A stretch of 64,000 nucleotides of DNA from Lindgomyces ingoldianus (GCF_010093535.1 NW_022985203.1:553915-617914), one strand, 5' to 3'; counted from the stretch's first letter, positions 1 through 12,138 are shown. The notes: a model not told the origin generated them from the sequence alone. Numbers and translations: made by a program.

Positions 1-101
1 GTCATTGGTATTCCCAGGTCTCTGAGTCCCCACGCACTCCCATATGCCTCTGAGTGGATTCATACCGCATTCGGACCCATTGTCTTGCCTGCGCCATTAC
101 A
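1..101. mobile_element. Family J LTR, 3' end fragment (J1)
   Basis: The first 101 bases match the last 101 bases of the family J LTR seen complete at 2459-2738, ending in the same gccNttaca terminus. The copy is clean, with few C-to-T changes. It is followed at once by integrase-coding sequence of element K, not by a leader or gag, so it is the right end of a J insertion (solo LTR or full element) lying inside K. The left part is outside the window, so its target duplication cannot be checked. Confidence 0.85.
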
Positions 102-1235
102 CCTACTATAAAATAATTAATGCCTAAAAAATAGCTGCTTTATTTATTTAATAAGTGTACTATTTTAGCTATATACTTAAAACTATTATCTTTAACTAGA
201 GACTTTAGTTTATATTTAGTTTTTAGTCTAAATTTTGTTAAATTTTAAGCATAAAAGTTAAGCTTTTTACTACTTATTATAAAAAATAGATAGCTAAATA
301 AAGATTATAAATAAGTATATTAATTAAAGACTAAGGCCTTTTATATCTTTTTACTAAGATAACTAGAGTTTTTTACTACTTTTAATTAATTAGGCTTAGA
401 TAACTTTACTTTATATAATAATTAAAATGTTTTTATATTAAGTCTTATATAGCTTTAAACTATATTAAAGCTAAGACTAGAAACATTCTACAGAACTTAT
501 TACAGCCACTAATAAGCTAAATTATAAGGATGCCCTAGCATTAGCAACCTACATGCATGCAGCCTAGAAGTTAGCTAAGACCTATATAAAAAAGGCCTAA
601 AATTAGATGTAAACTATAGTTAACTACTACTACTAGCTAGTTAACTAAAAGGTTAGCAACATAGTCTACTTAAATACTAAGAACTTAGCTATTTAAAAAC
701 CTAGCTAAAACCTATCTAAATAATAAAAAAGCCTTTTTAAGGTACTTAAATAAGTTAGAAACTTATACTACTTAAAGCTACTTTTAAAGTTAAAGATACA
801 TAATGTTTTTACACTAAATATGCTTTATAAAGACTTTTAAAATCTACTTTTAGAATAAGAACTTTTAAAACCCCTTAAAATTACTATTAATAAAGTAGAG
901 AAGTAGAAAGTAAAGAAAATACTTACTAGTAAGCTTTACTAAAAAATGCTTAAATACTAAGTAAAATAAGTAGAACATAACTCTAATCTAGTCTAGTATA
1001 AGGCTTTAAATTTTATAAGTTCTTCTTATAAACTAAAAGCTTTTTATAATAAGCATCTAAATTAGCTAGAACTTTTAAAGGCCTTATATAAGTAAATTAA
1101 GGCTTTTAACGCTAGTGTAAAAGGCATAAATTACTTAGCAGATAATAAAGTATAAAAGTAAAAAGTAAATTTATAGTTATACATAATAGTATTACAACTT
1201 TATAGACATTATGCTAGAGAGGTCTAATAGTAAGC
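102..1235 (+). pseudogene. Ty3/gypsy integrase C-terminal half and chromodomain, RIP-inactivated (element K)
   Basis: Conceptual plus-strand reading with stops resembles the end of a chromovirus pol. The integrase core lies at about 130-560 (a VKLFTTYYKK stretch, normally STAYHP in this family). The integrase C-terminal domain is at about 645-840 (VYLNTKNLA, then KIHNVF). A chromodomain follows at about 888-1095 (KVKKILTSKLY, KMLKY, then YKALNF). Nearly all stops fall where CAA, CAG or TGG is usual in the family, as RIP predicts. The 5' part of K lies left of the window. Its insertion by J1 (1-101) and J2 (1243-2738) shows that K is older than both. It cannot encode a working protein. Confidence 0.85.
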
Positions 1236-1242
1236 TGTTAGA
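1236..1242 (+). repeat. Possible start of the K 3' LTR
   Basis: A purine-biased stretch (gctagagagg, 1213-1222) follows the chromodomain, and TGTTAGA begins at 1236, split by the J2 insertion whose duplicated target is ttaga (1238-1242). The sequence would resume at 2744 (cacttttaaa). Start chosen by analogy with D2, where the polypurine tract also lies directly before TGTTA. The LTR end was not found, so this is inference. Confidence 0.35.
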
Positions 1243-1522
1243 TGTAACGATCCTCATGAATCGTTCCATCTCGGATGGCCCGGAAGGCCCCCGTATCGGC
1301 CCCGACCTCGACCTGGCCCTGACCCCTGCTGTTACCCCTATTCCCTTATGTATTTAGTCGCACCTCGCCCCTGTAGCTAGCTCAGTAGTTTTCTAATATC
1401 CTACGTACAAGGCCTATAGGTGTTATTGGTATTCCCAGGTCTCTAAGTCCCCACGCACTCCTATATGCCTCTAAGTAGATTTATACCGCATTTAGACCTA
1501 TTGTCTTGCCTGCGCTGTTACA
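1243..1522 (+). repeat. J2 5' LTR
   Basis: 280 bp, TGTAAC...GTTACA. The outer (left) half is clean and keeps many CpG and CpA sites. The inner (right) half shows C-to-T and G-to-A changes against the 3' LTR, for example ctgagt in the 3' LTR reads ctaagt here. Confidence 0.93.
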
Positions 1523-2458
1523 TTATATTAGAAAACTTACTTTTACTAGTAACAGCTTTATTATAATATTACATTAATTATCTATTTAACTATGTCTAAG
1601 CCTAAAATGTGTCTAATTTAGTTTAGGTTATAATTTTTTACACTGTTACATTAAATTACTTAGTTTATAGACTAGATCCTATTAACCTTTAGTTAACTAA
1701 AGCCTTTAGGTTTAGAACTTTCTATCCCCTGCAATTAAGATTGCCTTTAGAAAAGTTGCATAAAGGCGCTAAGGTAAAAACTTAAAGACTACTAATAACT
1801 TATTAGAATTAAAGATAACTGCTAATGTCTAACTAACTACTACTCTCTAACTCTAGAATTAAAATACGCTTTAACTAAGGTAAGCCCTCTAGAGTTAATT
1901 AACAATCTATGTTAACAGCTAAACCTGCTCCTGCAGCACCTAAAGCTATACCCCTACCTAATTTAGAGTTAACTCTTAGCAGTATATTTATTAATAATTA
2001 AATTACTTAATTATAAGCATAGCTTAAGCAGCTAATTTAGCTAAGAACTACTAGTTAACTTCTACTAACTACTAAATCACCTCTAATAACGCCCTGTACT
2101 ACTCTTGCTACTCTAAGTGCAAGAGACCTTTTAGGCACCCCTTAGACCTAGCAAATCTACTTTACTAAACGCACACCTAAGATTAGAATCTTTACAGACA
2201 GCAAAGAACTTACATTTAAATAATAGCAAGCCTCTATTATAGACAGACTTAACATTAATTTAGATTACTATTAGAGCGAGCGTGCACGCATAGCATTGAT
2301 ATGGGGACACACGGCTGGTATCGCGAAGGATTATCTAGAGCCAGGATACCTAGCTGAATCAGACCAGTTTTAGTTTAAGAAGGCAGAGGACATGACAGCA
2401 ATATTTTGTACTATAATTACTACTAATAGGGACTATCAGTCTACAGAGGGGGGGGTAG
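1523..2458 (+). pseudogene. Truncated gag of J2
   Basis: The best reading frame runs at about 2150-2463. From 2275 it reads SERARIALIWGHTAGIAKDY and continues as LEPGYLAESDQF, one TAG at 2371, then FKKAEDMTAIF. It ends in a stop that overlaps the start of the 3' LTR (2461-2463). The W, YLEP and AEDM pattern is typical of fungal Ty3/gypsy Gag capsid proteins. The TAG is where Gln would be expected and is a likely CAG-to-TAG RIP change. Upstream, 1523-2150 is strongly mutated and gives no clear frame. No zinc knuckle or pol is present. Confidence 0.7.
2445..2458 (+). other. J2 polypurine tract
   Basis: Run agagggggggg followed by tag, directly before TGTAAC of the 3' LTR. It is the plus-strand DNA priming site and it fixes the element's orientation. 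J3 has the comparable run aaagaagaggtag at 18161-18173. Confidence 0.8.
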
Positions 2459-2738
2459 TGTAACAATCCTCATGAATCGTTCCATCTCAGATGGCCCGGA
2501 AGGCCCCCGTATCGGCCCCGACCTCGACCTGGCCCCGACCCCTGCTGTTACCCCTATTCCCTCATGTATTTAGTCGCACCTCGCCCCTGTAGCTAGCTCA
2601 GTAGTTTTCTGATATCCTACGTACAAGGCCTATAGGTGTCATTGGTATTCCCAGGTCTCTGAGTCCCCACGCACTCCCATATGCCTCTGAGTGGATTCAT
2701 ACCGCATTCGGACCCATTGTCTTGCCTGCGCCGTTACA
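2459..2738 (+). repeat. J2 3' LTR
   Basis: 280 bp, the cleanest J LTR in the window. Only its inner (left) end shows a few changes, for example caatcc where the 5' LTR has cgatcc. It serves as the reference for J1 and J3. Confidence 0.93.
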
Positions 2739-2743
2739 TTAGA

Positions 2744-3176
2744 CACTTTTAAATTTTTTTTTTTTTTTTTTTACTTTTCTTTATTTTTTTCTTTCTCTTC
2801 TTTTTTCTTTTTAGACTTTTTTTAAACCTCTTTTACTTTATCCTTAGCTGCTTAAGAGCGCTATAATGTTTACTTAAAAGTTAGACACTAGAGCTTCTAA
2901 AGCTAAAACTTAATAAAGCAACTTAGTGTTTTAGTAAAATAGAGCTACTTAAATACTAGCTATAGAAAGCCTAGCTTTTTAGCTCTTTATAACCTACACT
3001 ACTTACACTAAGTTCTAAGTAAACTTTAAAATAGCTTTAAAAGCCTTTTTTTATTCTTTTTACTTTTTATGTTTTAGGCTGCTGCCTATAGCTTAAAATA
3101 GCTCTAAAGAACTAGAAATTTCTCTTTATAATATAAAAAAACCTACACACGCGTTAGTAAACTATACCTTAGCAGT
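2744..3176. other. RIP-mutated sequence between J2 and G1, with a poly-T run
   Basis: 433 bp without a readable protein frame. It starts with an 18-base T run inside a T/C-rich stretch (about 2752-2820). It continues, after G1 is removed, at 14631, because G1 has duplicated gcagt (3172-3176 and 14626-14630). It may be K 3' LTR or 3' flank; I cannot decide. Confidence 0.5.
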
Positions 3177-3387
3177 TGTCCGAATAGCAGTATTTAGATA
3201 CGCGGTTGGGCGTCACGTGACATAGTCTTGTGTCACGGTTGTACGCACAGACAGATAAATACCCTTTCCTTCGCACAGACTTAGAAAAAGAAGAATCAAC
3301 ACCAGTTACCTGCAACCCCCCCCCGCGCGATGTGTACACTGTGTAAACCTCTTTGCTTTGCATAGCTAGCATAGAGTCTATTTAACA
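3177..3387 (+). repeat. G1 5' LTR
   Basis: 211 bp. It holds a run of nine C followed by gcgcgatgtgtacac (from about 3317), conserved in all four G LTRs. The outer left end keeps cgcggttgggcgtcacgtga, while the 3' LTR has cgcagttaggcgtcacataa there. It lacks a 23-bp segment near its 3' end that the G2 LTRs have. Confidence 0.93.
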
Positions 3388-6300
3388 CTAATTAGTAGTT
3401 TAAATGCTATAAAATAGGAAGCTCTTCTTATACCTTTTTATTTAAAAAATTATGTACAAGAGAAATCCTTTCTCTTACTAATTTAACTATAAATTAGTAA
3501 GAGTAAAGATAGAGTCTAATTTATATGCAAGTAGCTATAAATCTCTATTTAGTTACTTAATAAAGAGTAGGAAACCTGTCTGTACAATACTATTTAGAGG
3601 TATTGTATAAATAGTAGTGCTTATTTAACGCTAGAAGGTCTGTTTTATCTTTTTGCATAAGGCTGTTTAGAGGCAGCGTACAACAAGAAGTAAGACAGCG
3701 CGCGACAACACATAATTAACTACTATAAAGCAATAAGCAATGCTAGCTTTATCTATAACTAGCTAACATAATGTATTAACATATAACTAATATGTACCTT
3801 TTATAGGCATCTTAGCAAAGACTCTAGCAAAGTAGACAAACATTAAAGATTAAGTAGATAAGATTAAACTATTAAATAACACACTTAAAAAGAAGCTTAA
3901 TTTGTACGCAGCTAACTTAATTATAAAACTCTGCGCGTTAAGCATAATAGATATACATACACTTAAGAACTTTTAAAATAACTTTATAAAGTAAAAGCTT
4001 ATACACTTTAAAATTCTTAGCTAACTATTTCTATAAAAACTAATTACTACCTTATAAAATAGAAGCTGTTACACTATACAGACTTATAAAAAAAGAACAT
4101 GCTTTTACTATTTTATTAGGCTATTATACTAAACTATTACTACTAGCGTTAGTTCTAACGCAACAGAGGATGTCTCTATATAAATTACCTGCAGACCTAA
4201 TACTTCCTCTGTAATTAGTATAACTACCTTATAATAGCTTACTGTACAAGAGCACAACTAGGCAGCTACATATTCCTGTAGCCACAGCTCTGCATAAGAT
4301 TCCCTAAAGCTTGTACCTACTGCATATAATTTAATTACTGTATAATCTATACTAACTTCTACCTATATAAGATATTACAGCAGAGAACCTTACACCTAAG
4401 AAGGTTATATAATTCTAAAAGGCATAAAGAAAGAAAAACAACTATATAAAGTAACTATATAATATTATAGCTAATAAGGCTATAGTATTTATTAAGCTCT
4501 GCTAACACTTTACTATTTATAAAGCCTTATACGCAAGCATCTTCTTTAATATTCTTAAAGGCTATGCACACATGTTCTACCTTTATAATATTAGCCTTAG
4601 GAAGATATAGAGAGTCCTGTATAAACAGCTTAGTAATTACTTTAATACTAACATAAATTATAACTAGTATTAGATAGATTAAATAATAATAAGCTTTATA
4701 TAAATTAAGTAAAAAAACTTTATAAAAACTTTATATAAAGCTTTTAAAGCTATAATTAATAAACTTACTTTTATATAAAAAGCTCTTAGTTTATAATTCT
4801 AAGGTAAGATACTACTTTACACTACTATTATATAAGCATGCTAAGGACAACTTAAACTTAAATAAGCAATGTTCTTAATTAAGCCTATATATAAGGCACT
4901 ATACAGTAACCTCTGTTTAGCACTTTAGGTTATAATTAATTAGCAGAATAACACATTTTTAAATAAACTAAAAGACATATACTACACTAATAAAACATAT
5001 AACTTCTCTTATATAATTAGCTTTTAATAATATAGAAGAAGTTTAAAAAAATATAAAAAATTATTTAAATTACACTTTTTTATATAACTAAAGCAATGCT
5101 TTATTTGTTATAAAAAAGATATTAGTTAATAAATTATTCTTACATAAATTAATTCTATATAAAACGCTAGTACATCTCTTTATATAAAAGATTCTATAAT
5201 AAGACTCTAACATGTAAAGAAGTAAGTGTGTACATTTAAGAATTTAAAAGTAAACTAAAGCAAAAGAAAAAAAAGTTATATAATAATAACTTAAATAAAA
5301 AGAAAAGTAAGAAGATTATTAACTACCTTACCTTTACTGCATTTCTCTACTGTGCGACAGCAGAGGACATATACAGCCTAGAACCTAAAGAATACGCAGA
5401 ATAGTTTATTCTTAAGAATTAATATTATACAGTATACTAAGGTAAACTATAGAATACTAGCGCTGCAAGAATTTCTACTATAAGAAAGTTATAACTTAAA
5501 GCATACCTATAAAAATTCTCTTATATAAAAGTAGACTAGACACTAAACAAAAAAAGTATTAGCTTTAAAAAACAAGAATTAATAAAATTAATTAGTACTA
5601 TATAAATTACTAATCTAGTTAGCAGTGTTATATATTATATACTAGATACACTAACACCCTTTTTACTATCTCTTACTAACGTAGACTAGATAAATGCGTA
5701 CTTTAACAATATGTAGAATGTAATTATATAAAGTAATAAAATTAAGGTTCTAGTTATACATAAATAAGGTTACCTATTCTTTAATATATAAAAAAAAGAA
5801 TTAATGTCTTTTTTTATAAAACATAAACTCTAATAACTGCACAGAAGGTTTAGCTATCTCTATATAGAACAGCTTTACATAATGCTTAAGAACGCTAGAC
5901 ACAACGCTAATCTTTTTATACTTAAAGAGATTAAGAAGCTCTACTATATGTGTTAGCTACATAACTTAGCACTATAAAAATTTAAGTTTATAATTAAGGA
6001 TAATTTATACTTTAATTATAAAATAGTAATTAATGTTATATAAATTAGTAACTAAAATGTACTACATGTAATTAACATAGATACATTATTTTAAGCAGCA
6101 ACCTTTTTAAAATTAATGTCTACATAAGATACCTAGAACGCGCTTTGTAAGTGTTAGATTAACACATATTAAAGCTTACCTAATTACATTATATATAACC
6201 CTAGTATAAACTTTACATCTAAAGATTTCTAAAATTATGTAAAGATTATAGGAGCAATGTGTTAACAAATGCTAGTAGAAGCCTATTAGGCTATAGGGAA

Positions 6301-6466
6301 GATTAAGCGCGTACACGCACTACTGCAACGTGCATACAACATCCTCTATGCAGAATTAGATAATTATATAAACAATAAATTAGTGTTATAGATAGCTATT
6401 AAAGCTTTAAATAATATAGTAAAACTAAATAGTCTTATACCTATATTACTTATATTTAGAATGTAC
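3388..6466 (+). pseudogene. G1 leader, gag, protease and integrase region, RIP-inactivated
   Basis: The primer-binding region right after the LTR reads ctaattagtagtttaaatgc. Coding-like sequence runs from about 3700 with many in-frame TAA and TAG. Alignment by eye to G2 43000-45840 is continuous. Near 6280 the reading AIGKIKR, then ALLQRAYNIL, marks the integrase region of copia elements. F1 then interrupts the frame at 6467-6471, and integrase resumes at 12139 as the sequence matching G2 from 45847. No functional product is possible. Confidence 0.8.
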
Positions 6467-6471
6467 CTAAG

Positions 6472-6789
6472 TGTCACGATTGTGCACGAGTAAGGTTATA
6501 GAGCTTCACGGAGGTCTAGTTTAATTACTACATGAGGTATTATAGTAGGTACAAGACGTTGTGTGAGGAACAGGAAGGTTTAGGAGGAAATTAGTAATTA
6601 AATACTTAGCTTAGAAGTCTAAGCGCTTTAGGTATAAATTAAGCCTATTTTAGGTTTAGTTAGTGTTAAGGCAGTTTATGCTTAAGTTTATGTCTATGTT
6701 ATGTTATATTTATGTTAGACATGCACTAATAATACTCTAGTACATGTCTAATACAGTTATGTCTAGGATCTAGGGAGGATACTGTGACA
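6472..6789 (-). repeat. F1 3' LTR (left copy)
   Basis: 318 bp. The first about 60 bases (outer edge) are nearly identical to clean solo LTR F2 (60350-60667). The inner part is heavily changed, for example tccgtgtcgtgt in F2 reads tctatgttatgt here. Confidence 0.93.
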
Positions 6790-6809
6790 GTACCCCCCCT
6801 CTTATTAGG
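6790..6809 (-). other. F1 polypurine tract
   Basis: The plus strand reads gtaccccccctcttatt, so the minus strand gives a G-rich purine run directly before the element's 3' LTR. It sets F1 on the minus strand. Confidence 0.75.
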
Positions 6810-9800
6810 AAGGGAATCCTTTACATTAGTAGTTCTAGCATTAGGTTGTCTTTATTAGAGTATAGGTTTAGTTTAGATAGGTATTAGGCGTGAAATTAGG
6901 TTACTGTAAAGTTCTTTTACAGGGCTTTTATAGGTTTCTATAACAGTTTATTATATCTAGTCTATTTTATAAGGTATTTATAAATATGTTTTTTCTTATT
7001 AAACTAGATTTATTTAACATCTTCTACAACATATTCTAGTTTATTATTTATAATAACAGGTTTAGGTAGTAGGTTTAGCTGTCTAAGTAGATAGTTAGAT
7101 TTAGGGGCTGCTTAGCGCAGCAACAATACGTGGAACACAGGGTGTATCTTTATGCTGTTAGGTAGGATTAATTAGTAAGTGTGCAATAAGACTATATAAG
7201 CTACTATAAAGGGGCTAAGGTTCTTCTAATTAAGTTTCTTTAATTATTAGTTTATTTAAATATTTCTAGCGTCTAGCTAGACCTTCTTGCCAGCTGCATA
7301 CGCAGGGGCAGGAGTTTAGAATTAGTTTACGTACTCTTATTAAAGAGCTTAAGCCTATGTAAGCTTTTTATAAACATATTTAGATATGTTTTAGATTTTA
7401 TTAATAAGTCTATTTATGTCTGTTACTTATACAAATTAATAAGTTAGTTAGAGGGTATTTAAAAGTAGTTTAAATTCTATTTAAAGGTAGTATTTATAGT
7501 TTACTAAGAACAGAGATACTTATGTTAATTTAGATGTTATGTTATTAGCTTTAAACTATGCTGTAGCTAACTATTTTACCTAGTTGTCTTACTAGTAGTT
7601 TATATATACTTATAGGACTTATTTTATTACAGTGTTTATGTTTTTAGTCTAGCTGTTAGTCTCTAGGTAAAAAGCTGTAGATAAATAGGGGACAATTTAG
7701 AGCTGTTTATAAAGTTTGTCCTAGAAGGCTAAGACAAACTGTGTACCTCTGTCTAATATAATTATGTTAGGCAGGCTATAGTAAACCTATACATATTAGT
7801 AGAATAACTAGGCTATATTAGGGGCAGTTATAAAGGAACATAGTATTAAGTGTTAATACTTAGTTAAGCAATTAATAACTACTATAATATTTATATACCT
7901 TTTAGATAAAGGTAGGTCTATAATAAAATTAATTAATATGTATTTCTAAGCTTGTTTAAGAATTAGGAGTAGTTTAAGTAGGCTATTATACCTTTCTTAA
8001 GAGGCCTTTACTTTACAGTAAGTATAGCAACATAATACATATTAGCGTACAGTATAGAACATGCAGGGCTAGTAGTACTCTCTCTGTAGTAGGTCAAGAG
8101 TCTTTCCTCTGCCTAGGTGTCTTCTAACAGGCAAGTTGTGTATAATTTAGAGTAGTTTAATTCTTAGTTTATTAAAATTAGAGATTATAAGTTAGTTATA
8201 GTAATATAGCTTACTATTTTAGTTTTTATAGTTAGCTAGTATTACCTTCTTTAACTAACTAGCGCTGTTTTAGAGCAGGTCTAAAGTTTCTTAAATAAAT
8301 TTATTATTTAGATACTTATTAGTAATAATCTAATTAATTATCTAATTTATTTTATTTAGGTTAAAGTCTAAAAATAGCTTAGGTTAAAGTAAAGTTTAGT
8401 GTTAAGCCTTTTACACTTCTTCCTAAGCAGGGATGTCTTAGAATTACCTTATAAGGGCATCTAGTTTCCCTCTGTCTTAACTAGAATAATAAGTAATCTT
8501 AAAATTAAAATAAGACAAGTATTTAAACTAATAAGCTTGTTAGTAGCTAAGTTGTTTTATAGTTGCAAAGTACTACAAGTTCTTGTAGTTAGATAAGACC
8601 TATATTAGATGCGCTGCACCTTCTAGTTTAGGTTGCTATTGTTTAAAGTAGCATACTATAGTAAGCAATTTCTTATTATAGATCTTATAATTGCCTTCTA
8701 CAGGACTTATTCTTTTTAAGAAATATGCAATAGGCCTAATAGTCCTGTCTAGCTTAGTCTAAGAGAGAACTCCTGCTACTACGTAGTCTAAGGCATTAGC
8801 TTCTACAAGTATTAGTAGTTTAAAGTTAAAGTAGCAGAGTATTAAAGCTTTAGTAAAGGCTTTCTTTAGCTAGTTAAAGAACTATTAGTAATTTAAGTTA
8901 AAGTTAAATTAAATTTTTTTTTTAGTAAGTATAATTATAAAGCTTACTTACTATAAAAAGTTATTAATAAATTATTAGTAAAAGTTAGTAAATTCTATAA
9001 AGGCTTAAACATCCTTTATGTTCTTTAGGTATTACTAATCTAGCACAGTCTAAACCTTAACAGGGTCTATTTAGATGCTATCTATAGAGATTACATATTC
9101 TAAATATGTAACCTTTAATTAGTAGAACTTGTATTTGTCTATGTTAAGTTGCAGACCTACTTCTTCTATAGCCTTTAGCACTAGGCGTACATGCTGTTTG
9201 TGCTCTAAAAGGCTATTACTATAGATTAGAATGTTGTTAATATACGCAGTGCAGAACACGTCTAGGTAGGGTTAGAGCAAGTTATTTATAAAATGTTAAA
9301 AAGTACTAGGCGTGTTAGCTAAGCTAAAGGGCATTACTAGGTACTTAAATAGTCTATATTAAGTCTAAAACACTGTTAGCTACTTATTACCCTTTGCTAT
9401 TCTTAGCTTATTAAAGGCAGCAATAATATCTAACTTTATAAAATACTTTGCTTTACTTAGTTAGCTTAAAGTTTCTTATAAAAAAAGAATTAAGTATTAG
9501 TTTTTAATAGTAACAGTGTTTAGTCTTTAGTAGTTAATGTAGAATTAAAGCTTACCCTTAAGTTTCTTTATAAATAGTATAAGTAACACTACTAGTAAGA
9601 AGCTAGCTTAAATAAACTCTTTTTTTAGGTTCTTATTAAAGTATTTTTAGAGCACTTTTAATTTGTTTAGTAACATCTTATACAGTAGCCTATAACTAAG
9701 TTATTTACTAGGCTTAAAAGTTATCTAGTAATTATATAAACATTATATTAGAAGCTTATTAGACTTATCTTAAAAAAAGACATGCAACAGGTTATAGTAG

Positions 9801-11815
9801 TCTTAAAAGACTATTATTCTTAAGTTAGTGTGTTTTTAGGGAGCTAGAGCTTAGTCTATATTAGAAATTATAACTATGTAGATTTTATAATCTAGTTATT
9901 AAGCTAGGGTTACAAATAGAGTAGGTCCTATGTAGTAGATGTCTATCTGCTATTTAAGTCCTAGTTTATGTCTAAATTAAGTAGGTAAAGATTTTTTAAA
10001 GGCTTTCTTTTCTTTAGGTTTAAGCAGTTGTTAAATTATTTTATATAGCCTATCTTAGTAAAAGGCCTAGCTTATTAGCCTTACTTAAGTAGTTCTTCTC
10101 TAGGTATTAGAAAGTAGGTCTAAAAACCTTCTATATTAAGTGCTACTTAGGTGTTGTTTAAGTGTAAGCATAAGCATACATCTTAGCATTAAAAAGAGTT
10201 AAAGTTTAGAACTTACTTTTAGTAATTAAAAGCAACCTTATGCTAATACAGCTATAGTTGTCCTAGAATTAGGTTATAATGTCCTGTGTTTATTACATAG
10301 AGCTTAATCTGCTCCTTATAGTGTTAGTAGGTAATTATAATAGTTGTAGTATAAAAAATAGAACTTTTTTAAGTTATTTTCTATTAAATCTAGTTAAGTA
10401 AATTATTTAGGTAAGCAGTGTTAATTAGAGATTTAGTTTACGCGCTAGTTTTTTATTAATGTAACCTATGCTGTTTACTCTTAAGTTAATAAGAGCCTAT
10501 ATTAAAGCTAATACAGTTTCTTGTTATAAACATATAAGAATATTAACTTAGTACTTCTAGTTATTAGTAGGGGACTTAGCCTATAAGTTAGCAGAGATCT
10601 AGTGTTAAATTAGTCCTAGAGGGCAACTTAGCCCTAGGACAAGCCTTTTTGCAGGCTCCTACTGCTATAGCTGCGGCTATGTTAAAAGTGGCAAAGAGAA
10701 TTAGAGCTTAAATACAAGTTAAAGCCTTTACAAAAATAAAATTAAAATAGTAAAAATCTTTAATAAGTGCTAGCAGCGCTACTTATGTAGACTTAAAGAA
10801 AAGAAATAAAGCAGTTTTAAGAGATATAACTATGCTTACTGCACTTAAAGTATTAACTTTTCTTTTTATAATCTTTACGCTTTCTAGAACTAACTAGAGC
10901 ATAATTTAAATTAATTTTTATTATATTAAGGTCCTTATTTGCAACTGCGCTAGTTTAGGGGTGTATTAGGGCTTGTACAGGGAGGAACCTTATGTTATTA
11001 TCATAGGTAGCAATTAGGTTCACATACGCGTTAAAGTTGTTTAGGAGGGGTTCTCCTACTATAGCGCGTTGCAGTTTAGTTAAGAGGGAGTTATATAAGG
11101 CTGTAATTAGACCTATCTTATTTAGGCCTATATTAGATACAAGTTAGCAGAACTTAGTAAAGTGTAAAGTAAAGCTTTTTTTTTTTATTATAAAGTGTTT
11201 AAGTAACTTAGGGCTGTTAACTCTTTATTTAGGTCTTTATAAGTTACTTACAGGAACACTATAAATTAATCTAGGTTAATAATATCCTTATCTATTAGTA
11301 AGTTAATTAAAGCTGTTATATTATAGTTAAGTTAAAAGTAGGTGTATAGTAACTAGAAGCATTTAAAGAAGAATTAGTCTATGTTTCCTTTAAGTTTGTA
11401 TTAGAGCTTGCGTAGGAAGAAAGGTAGGTCTTTCTGTTTTCTATTAAATAGCAGGGGATTAGGGAGTTAGTTAGATTTTATTACTAAGTTAAAAAAGTTA
11501 CAGGTTGTAGGCAGTGTTAAGTAGAAAAAAGTTAAGCTATCTCTAGACTTCTAGGTAAGCTTTAAGGCTAGTAAGTTCTTAGTTTCTACTACTATAACAG
11601 AAGTTAAGGTAGAAACAGACTACTTAATAACACAAAGCTGTTCTTTAAAGTCCTTTTAAAAAGCTTTAAAGCTTATAATATAGCAGCTTTCTTATAAAGT
11701 AAGCGCTTTTTAGAAGGCTTTTTAGCTTACTCTAATAGCTTAAAGTTATGTAAGTACTAAGCTTATTAGATTAGATTTAAAGGCTATTCTTAGCTAAAGT
11801 TTTAACACAACATAA
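6810..11815 (-). pseudogene. F1 gag-pol polyprotein remnant with reverse transcriptase and chromodomain
   Basis: Minus-strand reading in element order: gag is expected at about 11800-10700 but is too mutated to show motifs. Reverse transcriptase at about 9345-9070 reads RLFKYLVMPFSLANTPSTF, then FCTAYINNILIYSNSLLEHK and KAIEEVGLQLNIDKYKFY. The catalytic YIDDIL box is YINNIL here, both Asp changed to Asn by G-to-A on the coding strand. Integrase is expected at about 8300-7300. A chromodomain reading at about 7090-6960 includes PKPVIINNKLEYVVEDVK. Several stops match Gln or Trp positions. Function in life: reverse transcription, integration and chromatin targeting of the element; dead here. Confidence 0.82.
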
Positions 11816-12133
11816 TGTTATAATTATGCATAAGTAAGGTTATAGAGCTTTACAGAGGTCTAGTTTAATTACTATGTAAGGTATTATAGTAGGTACAAGA
11901 CATTATGTAAGGAATAAAAAGGTTTAGGAAGAAATTAGTAATTAAATACTTAGCTTAGAAGTCTAAGCGCTTTAAGTATAAATTAAGCCTATTCTAGGTT
12001 TAGTTAGTGTTAAGGCAGTTTATACTTAAGTTTATGTCTGTGTTGTGTTGTGTTTGTGTCAGACGTGCACTAATAATACTCTAGTACGCGTCTAATACAG
12101 TTATGTCTGGGATCCGGGGAGGATACCGTGACA
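11816..12133 (-). repeat. F1 5' LTR (right copy)
   Basis: 318 bp. Here the inner (left) end is mutated (tgttataattatgcataag against tgtcacgattgtgcacgag in the left copy), and the outer (right) about 100 bases are almost clean, keeping gtctgggatccggggagg. Confidence 0.93.
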
Positions 12134-12138
12134 CTAAG

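Larger units (their letters stand above)
1243..2738 (+). mobile_element. Complete gag-only LTR retrotransposon (J2), 1,496 bp
   Basis: Two 280-bp LTRs (1243-1522 and 2459-2738) begin TGTAAC and end GTTACA and enclose only 936 bp. A 5-bp target duplication ttaga flanks it (1238-1242 and 2739-2743). A polypurine tract (2445-2458) precedes the right LTR, so the element reads on the plus strand. The interior holds a gag fragment and no protease, reverse transcriptase or integrase. It therefore looks like a non-autonomous element of the LARD or TR-GAG kind that would depend on a relative for transposition. It is inserted in element K, apparently at the start of K's 3' LTR. Confidence 0.93.
6472..12133 (-). 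mobile_element. Complete Ty3/gypsy chromovirus F1, 5,662 bp, minus strand
   Basis: Two 318-bp LTRs (6472-6789 and 11816-12133; TGTCAC...GTGACA) are flanked by target duplication ctaag (6467-6471, 12134-12138). A polypurine tract on the minus strand lies against the left LTR (complement of 6790-6809). The element therefore reads right to left, and the right LTR is its 5' LTR. Minus-strand readings give reverse transcriptase at about 9070-9345 and a chromodomain at about 6960-7090. It is nested in the integrase region of G1. Size is normal for a compact fungal gypsy element. Confidence 0.93.

Noticed and set aside
3317..3325. C9-C10 run in G LTRs as a telomere or G-quadruplex element
   Set aside because: A single run of 9-10 C per LTR, without the repeated runs either would need.
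3169..3372. Open stretch of 67 codons on the minus strand
   Set aside because: Lies almost entirely in the G1 5' LTR, runs against the element, and recurs in the other G LTRs (14353-14619, 48052-48258) only because the LTR is less mutated.
10655..10690. Zinc-knuckle-like CYSCGYVKSG on the plus strand
   Set aside because: F1 codes on the minus strand here, the His and last Cys are missing, and no gag frame surrounds it.
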